This document shows, one piece after another, positions 25,486-38,510 of a DNA stretch of 64,000 nt; the first letter of the stretch is position 1; every line of letters starts with the position of its first letter. Source of the stretch: Drosophila pseudoobscura (lineage: Eukaryota; Arthropoda; Insecta; Diptera; Drosophilidae); assembly GCF_009870125.1 (NCBI RefSeq), contig NC_046683.1, forward strand, positions 57,799,869-57,863,868, written 5' to 3'. The position numbers were made by a program, and so were the translations under genes. The notes beneath the pieces are model-generated. The model was not told where the DNA came from. It saw nothing but the letters and a program-made list of their open reading frames with translations, and made no database searches.

Positions 25486-25894
25486 ATGCTTTTAAGGATC
25501 TAAGCCGAAATATGACCTGACTTTAAGTCATAAACTAGTGGTTTTTAAACCCTTTTTCTTATCTATTAAGCGGTTTTTTAGTATTTTTTTTAGTATCTAA
25601 TATAGCTCGCAGCAGAATGCCTTCTGAATAATATAAAAAACTTTAGTACAACAAATTTTGAAGCATTTTGCGTTTAAAAAATTGCACAAAATTATGCAAT
25701 AAAGCCCTTCCTTTAGAAAATTGTTTAATTTAAGGAAAACCATTATTTTTCTTTTAAACACCGCAATGGAAAAATTATTAAAACGGAATGAAACAGAAAA
25801 TTAGTTATATTTTTAATGAAAAAAATTATTAAAGTGGACCTTTAATGGGTCCAAGAGAGCTGGGGGGGCCTAAGTATCTGGTAGCACCACTAGC

Positions 25895-25902
25895 TATCGA
25901 TA
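25895..25902. promoter_or_regulatory. DRE-like site (TATCGATA)
   Basis: Exact TATCGATA palindrome inside the intron, followed 40 bp on by another ATCGAT. It could mark an internal promoter or an insulator; no supporting initiator was found. Confidence 0.3.
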
Positions 25903-27780
25903 GATATCATTTTCGCTGGCACAGTGGAGCAGTAAAGCCCATCGATACTGCAGTCGAGAGGCTCGCATAATTTTGATTTCGAAATTAGGAATTTAAGGGC
26001 CGCAGTGGGGTGCAAAAAAAAATATTAAAAAAAACCATTTTATTTGAATCGATTTTCAAAGATCAAACTTAATGAAGTCCCTGGCATTTTTTAGATGAAA
26101 GATAGAAGAAGTATCTGCCATAAATACAGAGGAGTACTCCAACAATCTACAATTGCTACAATGGACTCCAGTGGATACCCTGTTCCTCGGTTCCTCCGAT
26201 CTTCGGTTCCTCTTCCACCGAGAAGTGTATAAATATTTGCTATTCAAACTTTATTGAAACTTCATTTGCGGGCTGCGAGTATTTTCGTCAGCTGCAGTGG
26301 AAAATGTTAGCAGCACAAAATGTAAATAAATTTTCTTCATGCAACAAATGCAGGCAGGCGGCAGGCAGCAGGCAGCACCAGCACAGACTACGTCAGAGGC
26401 AGTCACGTTGCGGCAGCGGCAGTCGTCCACAGACAGCGCGCGTTTTGTGCCACTAACCCACTTCCAGACAGCCGACAGAACAGAGGGACGGACGGAGGGA
26501 CAGAGGGACGGACGGACAACAGACAACCGACAACAGAGACCCGACCCCCACAACAAGCTCCAATCTCCAACAACAGCTCCGTCGCTCCATCGCCATCTCT
26601 TTCTGCCCGCCTCTGCTCTGCGGCTGTCTCTCTCAGTGCCTCACTTTGTGCCATGTGCAACGTGAAGCGTTGACAAAAAGAGAGACACACAAAAAAAAGA
26701 GAAGGAAACCAAAAACAAAAAACCGACAAACAAACAAAATGCTAAAAAGCGACTCCGCCGCGTGCGCTTGCGTTTGCATTTTGATTACGAAAATTCCCAT
26801 ATCGATTGGGGGGGGGGGATGGGGGGAGGGGGATGCCCTACCTCAGGGGAGGTATCCCTGTCTGGGGTCAGGGAGGGAAACCCAGACTCCCTCCCCCCTT
26901 TTGTCATTAATCAAAGCTCCACCTCCGCCGCCACCTCCAACAAATTAGGCAGCTTAAAAGCCAAAAAGGCGTTGATTGATTTGGAAAAGGCTTTGGAAAA
27001 GCACCTCCCCCACACACCCAACCCCCTCAAAAGGGGATCCGATTGATGGCCAAAGGTGTGTGCGCTTGAAAGCGTTGGAAATCAATCTCCAGCTCAGGCC
27101 TGACGGACGAGAGCCAGAGGCCGGCCAAGTGATTTCTTTTGTGGTCAAACACAGTCCACAGCGCAGCTGTCGAGTGGGGGGCTGGCTTTGGCTGGAAAAA
27201 CAGCTCAATTGAAAGATTGAGAAACTTATTTATGGGCCCGAATGACAGGCGGGAGACAGATGTAGATGCAAATGGAGACTCGCAGACTCGCGGACAGTTC
27301 TCGGCTCTCTGGGTGACCCATAAAAAAATTATCAATCTGTCGGAGCGTCAGACGGAGCCCCAAAAGCCAGCGAGAAACCACTCACAGATACGAGTGCACC
27401 ATTACCATTATGTGGCATTATCAAAGCTCTCGGTAACAATTATGTGGGCATTGTTGCCACACGAGCACCACTCCACGCCACAGATCTCTTTCCTCGGATC
27501 GCATACTATGATTCATCATCAGCTGCTGAAGGGGAGACTGTGACGGAGACCCAGGCCGAAACAGAGAGACTTCTGGCCCGGCCATAATAAACATAATTTT
27601 CTATTGTTGGCCACAGCTGCTGCCGCTGGTGGACACAGAGACGCGGGGCCTAGGGGACTAGGGGAGGGACTCGGGGACTCGGAGACTCCGAGAGGGACTC
27701 GCCTTTTGTGGAACTCCTTGAAAAAGAGTTAATCAAGATCTAAATGACTTCGTGGTGCATTACTTTTTATTGTTTTGGCA

Positions 27781-28385
27781 ATTCCAGTATATTTACTGTG
27801 TACATATCACTTTTTGGTATACTTTCGGTATATTTTGCGAATCTATGGGATTTTTGCTTTGAGCTAAGTTTTGGGGGTGAAGTAAATATATCCAGTATTT
27901 TCTGGTAGTTCAGTATTTCGGTAAATTTGCCGAATCTATGAGATTTTTCATTCATTGTATGAAGTATTTCGGTATATTTTGCGAATCTATGAGATTATTT
28001 CAAGTATTTCGTAATATTTCGCAAATCTATGAGATTTTTCAATTATTCTAAAGAATTTCAATATATTTGGGGAATCTATGAAATTTTTTTTTCAGCATTT
28101 TGAAGTATGTCGGTATTTTTTCAGTATATTTGGGGAATCTATGAGATTTTTCTCAGCATTTTGAAGTGTTTCGGTATATTTTGCGAATCTATGAGATTTT
28201 TCAAGTATTTTTAAGTATTTGGGTATATTTTCAGTATGTTTTTTGTGATTCCATGAGATTTTTCAAGTATTTTGAAGTCTCTTTGTGGAAGAAGGCATTT
28301 CGTATATGGTATTCCCTTATTGTTTAGTATATTTCAGTATTTTCAAATACCATTGCCAAAGTATATTTTGAGTTTATGTCCAGAT
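27781..28385 (+). repeat. diverged minisatellite carrying Ohler motif 6-like units
   Basis: About ten diverged units of roughly 45-65 bp are built from AGTATTTCGGTATATTTTGC and GAATCTATGAGATTTTTC. TTCGGTATATTT, which fits the motif 6 consensus KTYRGTATWTTT, occurs exactly near 27824, 27968 and 28169, with weaker copies between. Confidence 0.85.
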
Positions 28386-29054
28386 GCCTAAAGATGCAGG
28401 AAACCATTCGGATGTCTGGAATATAACAGTGGCGTATAACAGTATCCAAAGTATATTCACCTGCAGTATTAACTGATTATGTGGTATTTACTTCATACCA
28501 ATTCGGTATTAATTACTGCAAATATTGCACCCGACGATCTGCCGGCAAAAAGACGGTTCAACGAACTGGCATCCGACATTTAATTCATGTCCACTTCGAA
28601 GCCAATTCAATTAAAAATTTACTAATTAAATTTATGTACAATAATATCTAAAATATGTACAGATACGGCACACACCCCACCAAGGGGGAGGGGCGGGCGG
28701 CACTCAAACAGAGGTCACTGCCATATACCACCATATTGTCATAAAATATGTTTAATCAACAGACAGACACACACAGAGAGAGGGAGAGAGAGAGGGGGAG
28801 AGAGAGAGAGACTTCATCTAATTAAAAATATAATTTATGTCGACTCTCTTTTTGCTGATACCAAAAATGGCATTAAAACTTGGCCAAAACGTGGCGGCGT
28901 CGGTGGCGTTGGAGCATATGAGGGGTGCGGTTGTGAAGGCAATTAAACTTCTCTCTCTCTCTGTGTGTGTGTGTTTATGGGTGTGTGTGTGCGTGCTAGA
29001 GTGGACTGACCTCCTACAAAAAATATAAGAAGAAAAAAGAATTACGCGCGTTTT

Positions 29055-29385
29055 TCATGCGTTTTAAACAGCTGGGAAAAAGACGCTCGTGCGTTTTGAG
29101 TGCGGCTTTAATGCAGCTACGAAAACGCTAAGCGGAAAATTTCTCTGTAGAGAAAATGCAAGCCAAATGCATTTGAAAAAGTCTCAAAGAGCACTATAAT
29201 AAAAAAGACAATCGCACGCGTTTTAGCTATGCGTTTTCCATGCGTTTTAAACAGCTATCAAGAGACGCTTGCACGCGTTTCGGTTGCGCTTTTTCTATGC
29301 GTTTTAAACAGCTATCAAGAGACGCTTGCACGCGTTTCGGCAGTGCATTTCATGCGTTTAAAACAGCTATCAAAAACGCACTAGA
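29055..29385 (+). repeat. minisatellite, about 54-58 bp unit
   Basis: Units contain GCGTTTTAAACAGCTATCAA and GACGCTTGCACGCGTTTCGG. Clear copies lie at about 29243, 29301 and 29355, with a more diverged one at 29061. Confidence 0.85.
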
Positions 29386-30097
29386 GCATTGAGTAGAGAA
29401 GAGCATTTCAGGGCGATTCGGGGGCTTGTAACCCGCCCCATTTGGGGGCAGCATTCAACATGGAAAATATTTGCATTTTGCAATTACAAAACACACATAC
29501 ACACACCCTCACACACACACACAATTAAATTCCACCGAAAAGAGGGAAAACCCAACTCTTTTTCGAGCCATTTTCAGCGTTTCTTTTGTTTTTTTGCATA
29601 GATAAAAGATACGAAAAATGTAACAAAAAGATGAGGTTTTTGCTGTGTTGTTGTTTCTGTTGTTTGCTGTGTTGTTGTTGTTGTTGCTTTTATTTCTGCT
29701 TTGATGGCTCTGGGGCTTGGGGCTCCATTTGGTGGGGGGCTCAACAGCGCGTAAAAGTCAACGACAGCTAAATGTGGCGCTCGAAATTAATTTCCAACTT
29801 TTATTGTGGCTCTGCCCTAACCCCCCCCCCATCACCCCTCCCCTCGCCCATCTCTATATCTATCCTTCCTTAAGATCCGTCTGACTATATAATTTTAATG
29901 AGGCACATGAGGGGGGGTGGGGTAGGGGGGTGGGGTGTGGGGCGGAGTATATTCAACTTTAACTTACGATCTTTTCGGTTGGGGGCGGGGCACTGGTCCC
30001 TGACTCCAACTCACTTTTGGGGGGGTGTGGGTGGGGGGGCATGGGTGCTCTACGAGGTCTATGTACCTCTCATCATTTTTCTTTGTAATCACGTGAC

Positions 30098-30148
30098 GAA
30101 ACTTACCTAAAAAGAGAGAGAAAGAGACAAACAACAGTTAGTGAATAT
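30098..30148 (-). promoter_or_regulatory. candidate recursive splice (ratchet) site 2
   Basis: The best of the four. On the minus strand a CACTAAC branch consensus is followed by a long pyrimidine run (TCTCTTTCTCTCTCTTTTTA), AG at 30108-30107 and GTAAGT at 30106-30101. Acceptor and donor are fused with no exon. It shares the core TTTTTAG|GTAAGTTTC with the site at 41277 although their flanks differ. It lies 11.2 kb from site 1. Confidence 0.8.
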
Positions 30149-33100
30149 GTTTAAAAAATGTACACAAATTTAGTTTGAATTCTTTTGTTAATCACATACT
30201 AAATACATGGAAATGTATTTTCCGTGGAAATATCAACAGAGGTCAAAAAATTAATAGCCAATAAAAAAAAAAACAAAAAAAAAACCAGGGACCGTAACTG
30301 TTACAAGTTTTCAAATAAAAATTGCAATCTAAAAAAATTCGCAATTTTCATTAAAAAACAAAAAAGAAACAAAAAATTCCCACAAAAACGGGAATTATTT
30401 CAAATTGTTATTATTTTTTGTTTGTTTTTTAAATATTTTTTGTATTTATTTAGGTTTTTTTTTTTGCTATTTTTATTTCATGCTTTTATGCTTAAAATCC
30501 TGTACGATTTTCTTCCATTAGAAAGATGATTCTGGATAAAAGTTGTTCGACCAAGTCTCTCTTAAAAGCCATCTTGGCTGTCTGTTAAGGAAATACGAAG
30601 AGATTTATGGGAAAATGTGAGATAAAAATACAAAATAAGCCGACCGATACATAATGCAATTTAAAAAATACCAATAGAGACAATTTTGTGTGTAAATATT
30701 CGATAGAAGCCTACATAAATCCTCTTTAAAAATAAATGAATCGCTTTCGAATATTCCTTTACGCTTTGCAGATGTTTCCAAGCCAAAATCGACTACTTCA
30801 AAGCCTTCGAATCATGAAAACCAAAAACTGGTTGAGCCCCATCTTTGTCCCCAACAAAATGCTATCGAATCGTCTAAGAAAAACCTGGGGGAAATGTGTG
30901 TTTTTCCATCTAAGCAACCGGTATCGTGATATCGTGATATCGTAGTGTCGCGGCACGTGTGCCACTTTTTAAAAGCCGATTTCTGGCGCACTTTCAAGTG
31001 TACTGCAGTGCAGAAAAGAGAGAAGGAGGAAAAAAGAAGGAAGGATATTAGTCAAAAGCAAATTTGCAGCAAACACTTGAAGCGAGTGGGTCTCGAGTGG
31101 TTCCCGGTCTCGGTCTCGGATCTCGGTCTCGGGCTCCAACTAAACCCCCAAACAGAACTCAATTCAATCAAAAATACAGAAAAATACCATAAAAGCAGGG
31201 GTGGGGGTGGCGCATGGGGGCACACAGGCAAACAATAGGAGAGAGGGAGACAGAGAGAGAGAGAGAGGGAGAGAGAGAGAGGGAGAGACAAGGCAAAGTT
31301 TTCGCGTCGTGGCTCCCTAAATGCTGCAGAAAAGTCAGGCAACGAAAAATTTGTCAACACAAAAACAAATGGGGCGGAGTGGGGCATGGGTGGGGTGGGG
31401 TGGGGTGGGGGGGTAGTGGGGGAAAATGTGCACAAAATTTATGCTGCCTCATGTCTCCCCCCCCCCCCCTAGAGCCAGGCAAAAACGTGCCCTGGAGGGG
31501 CGTCGCCTGCAGTTTTTCCTCTCTATATTTTTCTCTCTCTCTTTGTCTGTGGAATATGCATGGGGCACGGGGCACGGGGCATGGGGCACGTTGAAAACAA
31601 ACGCTTGAAGGACACTGGACCAACTGACTGAATGACAGACAGTCCAACTAAGAGAATGATGAATGGATGGAGGGAGGGCTAGAGGGAGGGCTGGAATGCA
31701 TGAGGCAGGGGGGGAAGGGGGGGACAGCGTGTCTGTCTGTCTGAGGGTTTTGTTGATTTTGATTTGAGCTAAAAGTTTATGATGATTCGCACTCCCGCTC
31801 TCCCCCTCCCTCTCTCTCTCTCCCTCTCATCCCCTTCTAGTTGTCTAATTTTTTTAGTTTTCGTTTAGTTTTTGATTTTGCAAAAATTTTGTTTGCCTTT
31901 TCTTTTCTCTCGGGGATAAAACTCATTCTCCGGTGTGGAGGGGGAGAAGAGAAGGAGAATAGGGGTGAGGCCTTGGGTAAACAATAATTCTAACGGGACT
32001 GCTGACTGCCAGATAACGGGGTCAAGCTATTTGAGGGGGGGAACGGAAGTGCGAAAGGGACGAAAGCAAACAGAGAGAGGGAGGGAGAGAGAGAGGGAGA
32101 GAGAGAGAGAGAGAAAGGGAGAGGGGGTAGGGGAAACTATTTCGATTTTCCTCTCTTGAAATTCTCGAAATATTCGAGCAGAGCGACAACCCTGGCCGTG
32201 GAAATGCTGATCCTTGGCTTATTCCAGGGAAAACCCAATCGATCTCCCACTCATCTGACATTTCGGGCAATAAAAATCGCTTTTCCAACCGAAATCAAGG
32301 AAGAAAACAAAGCAAAGCAAAGCAAAGGAGAGGAGAGGAGAGAAGAGCAGAGAATGAAAGAAGAAACAGCAAGAAAATCCGCAAGAAAGAAGACAAATTT
32401 CCTTTGGCCAGACGTCGCCCTGCAGACGATTTGGGTTCCTTCTGGTTTTTCCCCGGGAATTTCCACCGAGCACACACACACACGCGCACACATGCGAAAA
32501 CTTTTCCACAGACATGAAAATCTACTCAGCTGGGGGGGCTGTGGGGGGGTTGTGGGACGAGTGCATGTGTGTCTGTGAATGTGAGCGCGAAGGACGCACC
32601 ACCAGGCGGCCAGGCGGCCGGGCGGCCCACCCGCCCACATATCCACGTGTACGCGACGCGTGCCCCTCTGGCATCGTCGTCATCGACGTCGACGTCGTTA
32701 CCCCCCAATTGCCACACCCCTCCATATTTGTATGCCACACCGCACCGCACCAGTCGTCCTGCTCCTGGCTCCTGGCTCCAGCCTCCATTCCGTTTGTCCT
32801 TTGTGCGACCCCCAGCCAAAGTCCAGGTCCAGCCTGCGTCTATCCTTTGCCTCTGTCTTCCACCTCCTCCTGTGCCTCCTCCTGCGCCTCCTCCCATCAT
32901 CGATGGCGACTGTTTGCCCAACATTTTCGTGCGTGTGCGTGTGTGTGCTCTCCCCAGAGAGCGTGAGAGAGAGGTAGATAGAGCGACAGGGAGAGGAATA
33001 GATGATGATGCCCTGCAAAATCCTGTGGCTAATTTTATTTTACGCATAACGGATACACCGCATCATGAGTGTGTGTCTGTGTGTGTGTGTTGTGCTTGGA

Positions 33101-33540
33101 GTGGATTTGGGACTCTGGATTTCACTTCTACGTGGATACCGATACGATCCAGGGCCCCCCGCCCCCCCTTCCGCCCAGCGGCAAGCGTTTTACATAGAGT
33201 GGAGTGAGGCCTCGAGGGGGGGCCTGGAGAGGGGTAAACATTTTCCATTTGGGTATGGAATTTTGCACCTTTCGTTCGCTTTCAGTCGCTGCCTCGAACA
33301 ATGTCTGTGTCTGTGTGTGTTTCAGATTCAAAAACAATGGAATGCCCTCCAAAAAATGCCCTCAAAAAATGTGAAAAAAGTGAGAAAAAATGGAATATAT
33401 AGAAAATTTTCTGATATCAAAATATCTGATATTATTCGTAGAGTTTTTCCTCCAAAAATGTACATAAAATCTTCGCGAATATGGAGGTATTGAGGCGTAT
33501 AATGGGAACAATAGGAAGATCTTCCAAAATATCTTCCGTT

Positions 33541-33715
33541 ATTCCTCTGCTATCCTTCTGTTATCCCTCTGCTATCCCTCTGTTACTCTTCTGTTATTCC
33601 TTTTGTTTTCAGTCTTCCTCTGTCAGTCTCAGTCTCAGTTATTCCTCTGCTATTCCTCTGTTCTTCCTCTGCTAATACTCTGTTCGCTCTCTGTTACTCC
33701 TCTGTTACCCCTCTG
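33541..33715 (+). repeat. CCTCTGYTAYYC-type pyrimidine tandem repeat
   Basis: About a dozen diverged 12-bp units such as CCTCTGCTATCC and CCTCTGTTACTC. Confidence 0.85.
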
Positions 33716-35509
33716 TTCTCCCTGCCCCTCTCTTTCCCCACACTGTGCATATTTTTTCGCTTAATTCTCCTTCATTTATTTTTAATAAACTCTCATTATA
33801 AATGTTTCATAAATAAATACATAATTCCCGAGCCCCCAGGGAGGCGCCGGGCGATGGCTTGACACACAGAATGTTTCTCCCTCTCACTCCTTCGCCCCCC
33901 CTCGTTTGGGGGGTTAACTTGATTAAGATCATAATCGTTCAAATTACTTCGGAGCACAACTATTTTACGAGCAAATTACTATTTTCTTCTTTCTTTTTCT
34001 TTTTGTATTTTAATTTTATTTTTATTACTTATGCACGCCGTTCAGAGGGGCTGAGGGGGGTGGGGGAAGGGGCAGGGGCAGGGGCATAGCGGATGAAGAC
34101 GACACAAGTTCGGTGGCTCTCGGACCAAAATAATTTATGCCAAAACTCTCGATGGGGGGACCCCCACCACCCCCTTCCCCCTCCTGTGCTCCACCATGTC
34201 CATCGATGGCCGAGGTCCATTCGGAGTCTATCTCTCTGTTTCTCCTTCACCTCCTCCTCTCCACCTCCACCTCCTCCTCTCTTTCCTGCTGTGTGATGTA
34301 ATGGCCTTCCTCCCCTCCCCTACCCCTACCGCCCCCCTCTCTTTCGTGCCGTGTAACTTTTACGATGTTGCACAAGTTGCCTTCTATCTCTTGGATGTCC
34401 CCTACTCTCCCCCCCGCTCTCCCCCCGCTCTCTCCTTTCCCTCGTCTGCCTTCAATGGACAACCATTTCTACCGTTCGAGTAGTTGCCAGATTACGTTGA
34501 AGCAGAGGAGGGCAGAGGGGGCAAAGGGGGGGAAAGGACGAAGAAGAAGCCGAGTGACACGAGGGGATGAGCAAAGGGGTTGCGCAGAGGGCGGGATGGA
34601 GCGATGGAGGAATGGAGGGCTGAAGGCTAGTGCCGGCGGGGGAGTTGCTTCCGTCTTGGCTTCCACCGAGATTGCTCCTCTCTGCTCTCCACTTTTCTCC
34701 CTTTCTCTCTCTCTCTCTCTCTTGCCATCTCTTTCTCCTTTGGGTCTAGGGAAAATGTCCTTCATCCTGGCATCCATTTTTGGCTACGAAAATTCTACCT
34801 CGAACTTTGTTTTGTTTAATTTTAAGCGACGCTTTTCGCCCCCTCATCGCTGCGTCCACCCCTGCCCCCCTGCCCGACCTTCCCCCTTCATTGCTGTCTG
34901 CAATCCCCAGAGCGGAGCCAAGAGAGAGAGCGACGGAGAGAGAGTGGGAGAGCGGGCGAGAGTGAAGCGTGGATTATCTTTCGCATTTCGCATTTGGTGA
35001 AAATTGTGTGGCAGCAGAGGGGGCGGGGGGGGGGGGGGGCACGCACGCACCAGCCACAAGGGGGAGGGGGAATGTGGGGGAGGTGGGTTGGTTGGGCGGG
35101 GAGTGGATGTTGGGTGGGTGAGAGGGGATTAATGGGCAAAATATATATTTATTTTCGCTCGAAATATGTTTGCGGATTTCTCTCGTCCTCAAACTTTAAT
35201 GGACAGAGGGGCAGACAGGCAGAGGGGGGAGGTATGGAAGGAATAGGGTAATTAGCTTTAGAAATCAGATTCCCGAAATTTTTGAGTGCTATTCAGGATC
35301 TATGGAAGGAAATTCGAGGAAACAACAACGGATTGTGCGATGGATCAAGAGATTTTGAATCCTTCAAGCGTCTCTCGCAGATATCAATATCCACATGCCA
35401 CCTGCCACATGCCATAAACAGAACAAGCAAGCATGCAGCATGCCCCCTAACAGGCGTGGAAAAAGGTTTAAAATTCATCCCAAAAACAAAGTTGAAACAA
35501 TTTCAATTT

Positions 35510-35765
35510 GAGCAAAATTGTAGAAATTTTTTTGCAAAAATCCGAAAAATCTAGGAAAAATTTAGGAAAATTATAGCAAAATTGAGGGAAAATTTTATGA
35601 AAAATTTAGCAAAATTCAGGAAAAAATTAGCACAATTCTAGGAAAATTTGAGGAAAATTTCAGAAGAATTTGATACAAAATTGAGCAGAATTTGAGAAAA
35701 ATTTGAGCAACATTTGAGAAAAATTTGAGCAAAATTTTATGAAAATTCGAGGAAAATTTGATCAA
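35510..35765. repeat. AAAATTTGAGC-type tandem repeat
   Basis: Many short diverged units of the type GAAAAATTTGAGCAAAATT form an A-rich array. Confidence 0.8.
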
Positions 35766-37954
35766 AAAGCCAAAAGAAAATGGGAAAAGAGAAGAAGATA
35801 AAAACAAAGAGAGAAAGAGAGCAAAGAAGAAGGCAAAAAAGAGTAAAACGTATCATAAAAACAAGAGGGGAGGGGAGGGGAGCAATAGAGGCAGGAGGAG
35901 GACTGGGGTAGTGGGGAGGGGAGTGGAGCAATGGGGAGAGCATGGGGAGGAGTGAGGAACTGGGGGAACGGTGAAGTGAGGGACCAGGGAGGGAGTAGAG
36001 GCACAGGGAGGAGCATTTAAAAATCCAACAAAGGCGTTTGGGAAAATCCTTAGGCAACGGGTAAGCCACAAAAACAAAAACAAGAAGAACGCAAAAAAAC
36101 ATGAGAGGAAAACACGAGGAAAAACTGCAAGCAAAGCTAGGAACGCGGAAAACCCTATGGCTCCGGGGAGGGGACACACGGAAAAGCAGGGAAAACCTTC
36201 GAGGAAAAACTCGGTGTGGCAGTGGCAGTGGCAGAGGCAAATGTTTACGACTCCGAGAAGCATTTTCTGAATTTATGTGCATAATTTTTTATTTCGTTTC
36301 GTTTCGTGTTTTTGGCTCCTTCCGAAAGGACACAGACAGACAACAGGATACAAAGGGGGCGTGGCAACAAATTTATGCAAACAAATAAAAGGAGCCAAAA
36401 CGAAGGACACGAAGGGGGAGGAGGAGGCGGAGGGGGGGCCAGGAGGCAGAGCATTTGAAACTTTTTGGCGACGGTTTTCTGATGTTGCAAGAACCGATGA
36501 TGATTGAAATTTCCACGTAGGCAGGGGGGCAGGGGAGAGGGGGAGGGTAGGGGGGGGTCTCCTGGGATGCTCGTGTTTGGAAATCTTTGACAGGCAAAAG
36601 TCCAACCACACAGGTGCGAGGCAAAGAACTTATTGGCATGCCACAAGGCGTGGCAGGGCTGGCAATGCAACAGCAGGAGGCATGCACCTGAATGCAGCAA
36701 GTGGCAACGGGAGAGCCATTGGGGGAATGGAATGGCATGGAGCAGATATTTGTACTAGAAATACTATTCAAAATAGTAAATAAATTTATATAAAATAAAT
36801 ATTTATAAATAATATTTATACTACTATTATTGATTATTTCTACTTAATTATTGCTAAAGTTAATAATAATATAAATAATAATATTTCTGAAATGCGAGAA
36901 TTTCGCTTATCTCCTTGTCTTTCCTCTCCCACAGTCGCTTAGCCCGCGTTGCAGGCGCTTAAAGCTGTGCTACACTTACGGAATGCATTCCCCCTCTCTC
37001 TCTCTCTCCCTCTCTCTCTCTCTCTTTCGCTCACTGGTGTGTTTTTTAAGCACTTTTTCAACAGTTTGTAAAATTTCATTCTCCAATGTTTATGGCACAT
37101 AAAAGACAAAGACAAAGAGAAAGAGAGGGAAAGGGAAAGGGAGGGAGCAAAGGAGAGGCGGAAAAATCCAAAAAACAAAGAGATGCAAACAAACAAAAAA
37201 TAAGAAGAAGAAAAAAAGAAGTGTGAAGCGAACTAGAAGAGCAGCGCAGCAAACAGAAGCAACTTTTTGCAGGCACAATCCTTGCCCGTTCCCACCCCTT
37301 CCTCTCTCCCGCTCTCCTGCCACTGCATGCGAGAGAAGGTACATATAACGGTTAATAAGTCGCGAGGCTCCTGCCATCAGCCAGCGAAGCGGCACTAGAG
37401 GAGAGAGAGGGAGAGCGCAAGGGGAGGGAATGAATGTATGAATGAAAAGGCAACGCTAGAAAAGGGCGGAGGGGCGAGAGGGAGGGAACTCAAGAGAGCG
37501 CGATGAGGCGCCAGAGCGTGCGGAGGAGTCTATAGGAGTTCGGTTCCTCCTCCACAGTCCCTCCCTGCCTCCCTCTGTCCGTCCGTCCGTCCGTCCGGCC
37601 ATCAAGTGTGCGAACGAGTACTTTGTTTAATGAGTTTTCCCCCTTTGATGGGAGTTTTCTCTGCCAGCAGTCAAAACAAAAGCCAACAGACACGCCCCCC
37701 CCACACCCCCTCAAGTGGAAGGGAAGCAAAAGAGCAGAGAAAACTAATATCAAATGGGAATATCCCAAAGTTTTCGAACAATACATATTGCATCTGTTGA
37801 GCCACTGGGCTTCGCTCCTTTCCAGCAGCAGCGATTTCAGGCGATTCTTCGGCTTAAAACTGTTTATTATACAATGCGATTCCGAGTCGAGGGGGCAGAG
37901 AGGAAAGGAAAGAGCGCGAGGGAGTCTGTTGAGTAATTGAATAACTATTCGCCA

Positions 37955-38259
37955 TAGACGTCGTGCAAGGGCAGGCGGGCCGAGACGAAGCCGAAGGCAA
38001 AAGCGTGACAGATCGGGAGAGCGACACCGAAAGGTGCGATATGAAGATTGGCTTCGACAAGAGCGCAGCAGATCGAGAGAGCGAGAGCGAAGGAACGAAA
38101 GAAAGGCGCGACAAATATACAAAGCTTGGCTCTACTGAAAGCGCTTTGACGTTACGTTTGACGAGAGAAGAACGAAGCTTGCTGTTGTTTTAAGCAAAAT
38201 AAAACCCGAAGAGCGATCGCGTGTGCATCACGTGTATGTAGATTACAATGTGGTACACA
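37955..38259 (+). repeat. dispersed repeat family B, copy 2
   Basis: Matches the minus strand of 4978-5440, including GAGAGAAGAACGAAGCTTGC, an AATAAAACCCGAAGAGCG segment and the terminal CAATGTGGTACA (38247-38258). It abuts family A copy 2 directly, whereas the other copies of A and B lie apart. Confidence 0.7.
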
Positions 38260-38510
38260 CCAGCAAACCCGAACGCTCACAGAAGGTGTCGCATACGAAT
38301 CAAATGCGAGAAATTATGGAAATACGGTACTTGTGTCGTTCAGTTTTTGTTAGTGCATTCCTTATCATTTATGATTGCTCGCCAACGGATCTGTTGCGAG
38401 ACTTTTGCGATATGTTGCGAGCGCGTTTGCGATATGTTGGGAGTGCGTTTGCGAACAAAGGCACGTTTGTGGACTATGCTGGGAGTGCGAGTGAGAGAGA
38501 TGGAGATTTA
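38260..38510 (+). repeat. dispersed repeat family A, copy 2
   Basis: Begins CCAGCAAACCCGAACGCTCA and shares GGTACTTGTGTCGTTCAGTT with copy 1. Then come fewer internal units (TTGCGATATGTTGCGAGCGC, TTGCGATATGTTGGGAGTGC) before the match fades around 38510. Confidence 0.75.

Larger units (their letters stand above)
22516..27780. other. intronic non-coding stretch
   Basis: No gene recognised. It contains a CT run (about 23172-23203), GA- and G-rich runs, a CCGATG/CGACTC hexamer run (24655-24790), a tandem repeat at 25275-25485, an AT-rich block (25500-26050) with a DRE-like TATCGATA at 25895-25902, and GACGG repeats around 26485-26520. Confidence 0.6.
28386..37954. other. intronic non-coding stretch
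   Basis: No gene recognised. It holds GA runs (28785-28812, 31240-31290, 32070-32115), a minisatellite at 29055-29385, an AT-rich segment (30130-30530), ratchet-like site 2 at about 30100-30140, pyrimidine repeats at 33541-33715, an AAAATTTGAGC repeat at 35510-35765 and an AT-rich block at 36770-36890. Confidence 0.6.

Noticed and set aside
27139..27543. 134-codon plus-strand frame of mixed composition
   Set aside because: No ATG near its start and no recognisable motif. Possibly conserved non-coding DNA, but not supportable as a gene.
32569..33207. 212-codon plus-strand frame
   Set aside because: Proline/serine-rich repeat translation with no start context or conserved motif.
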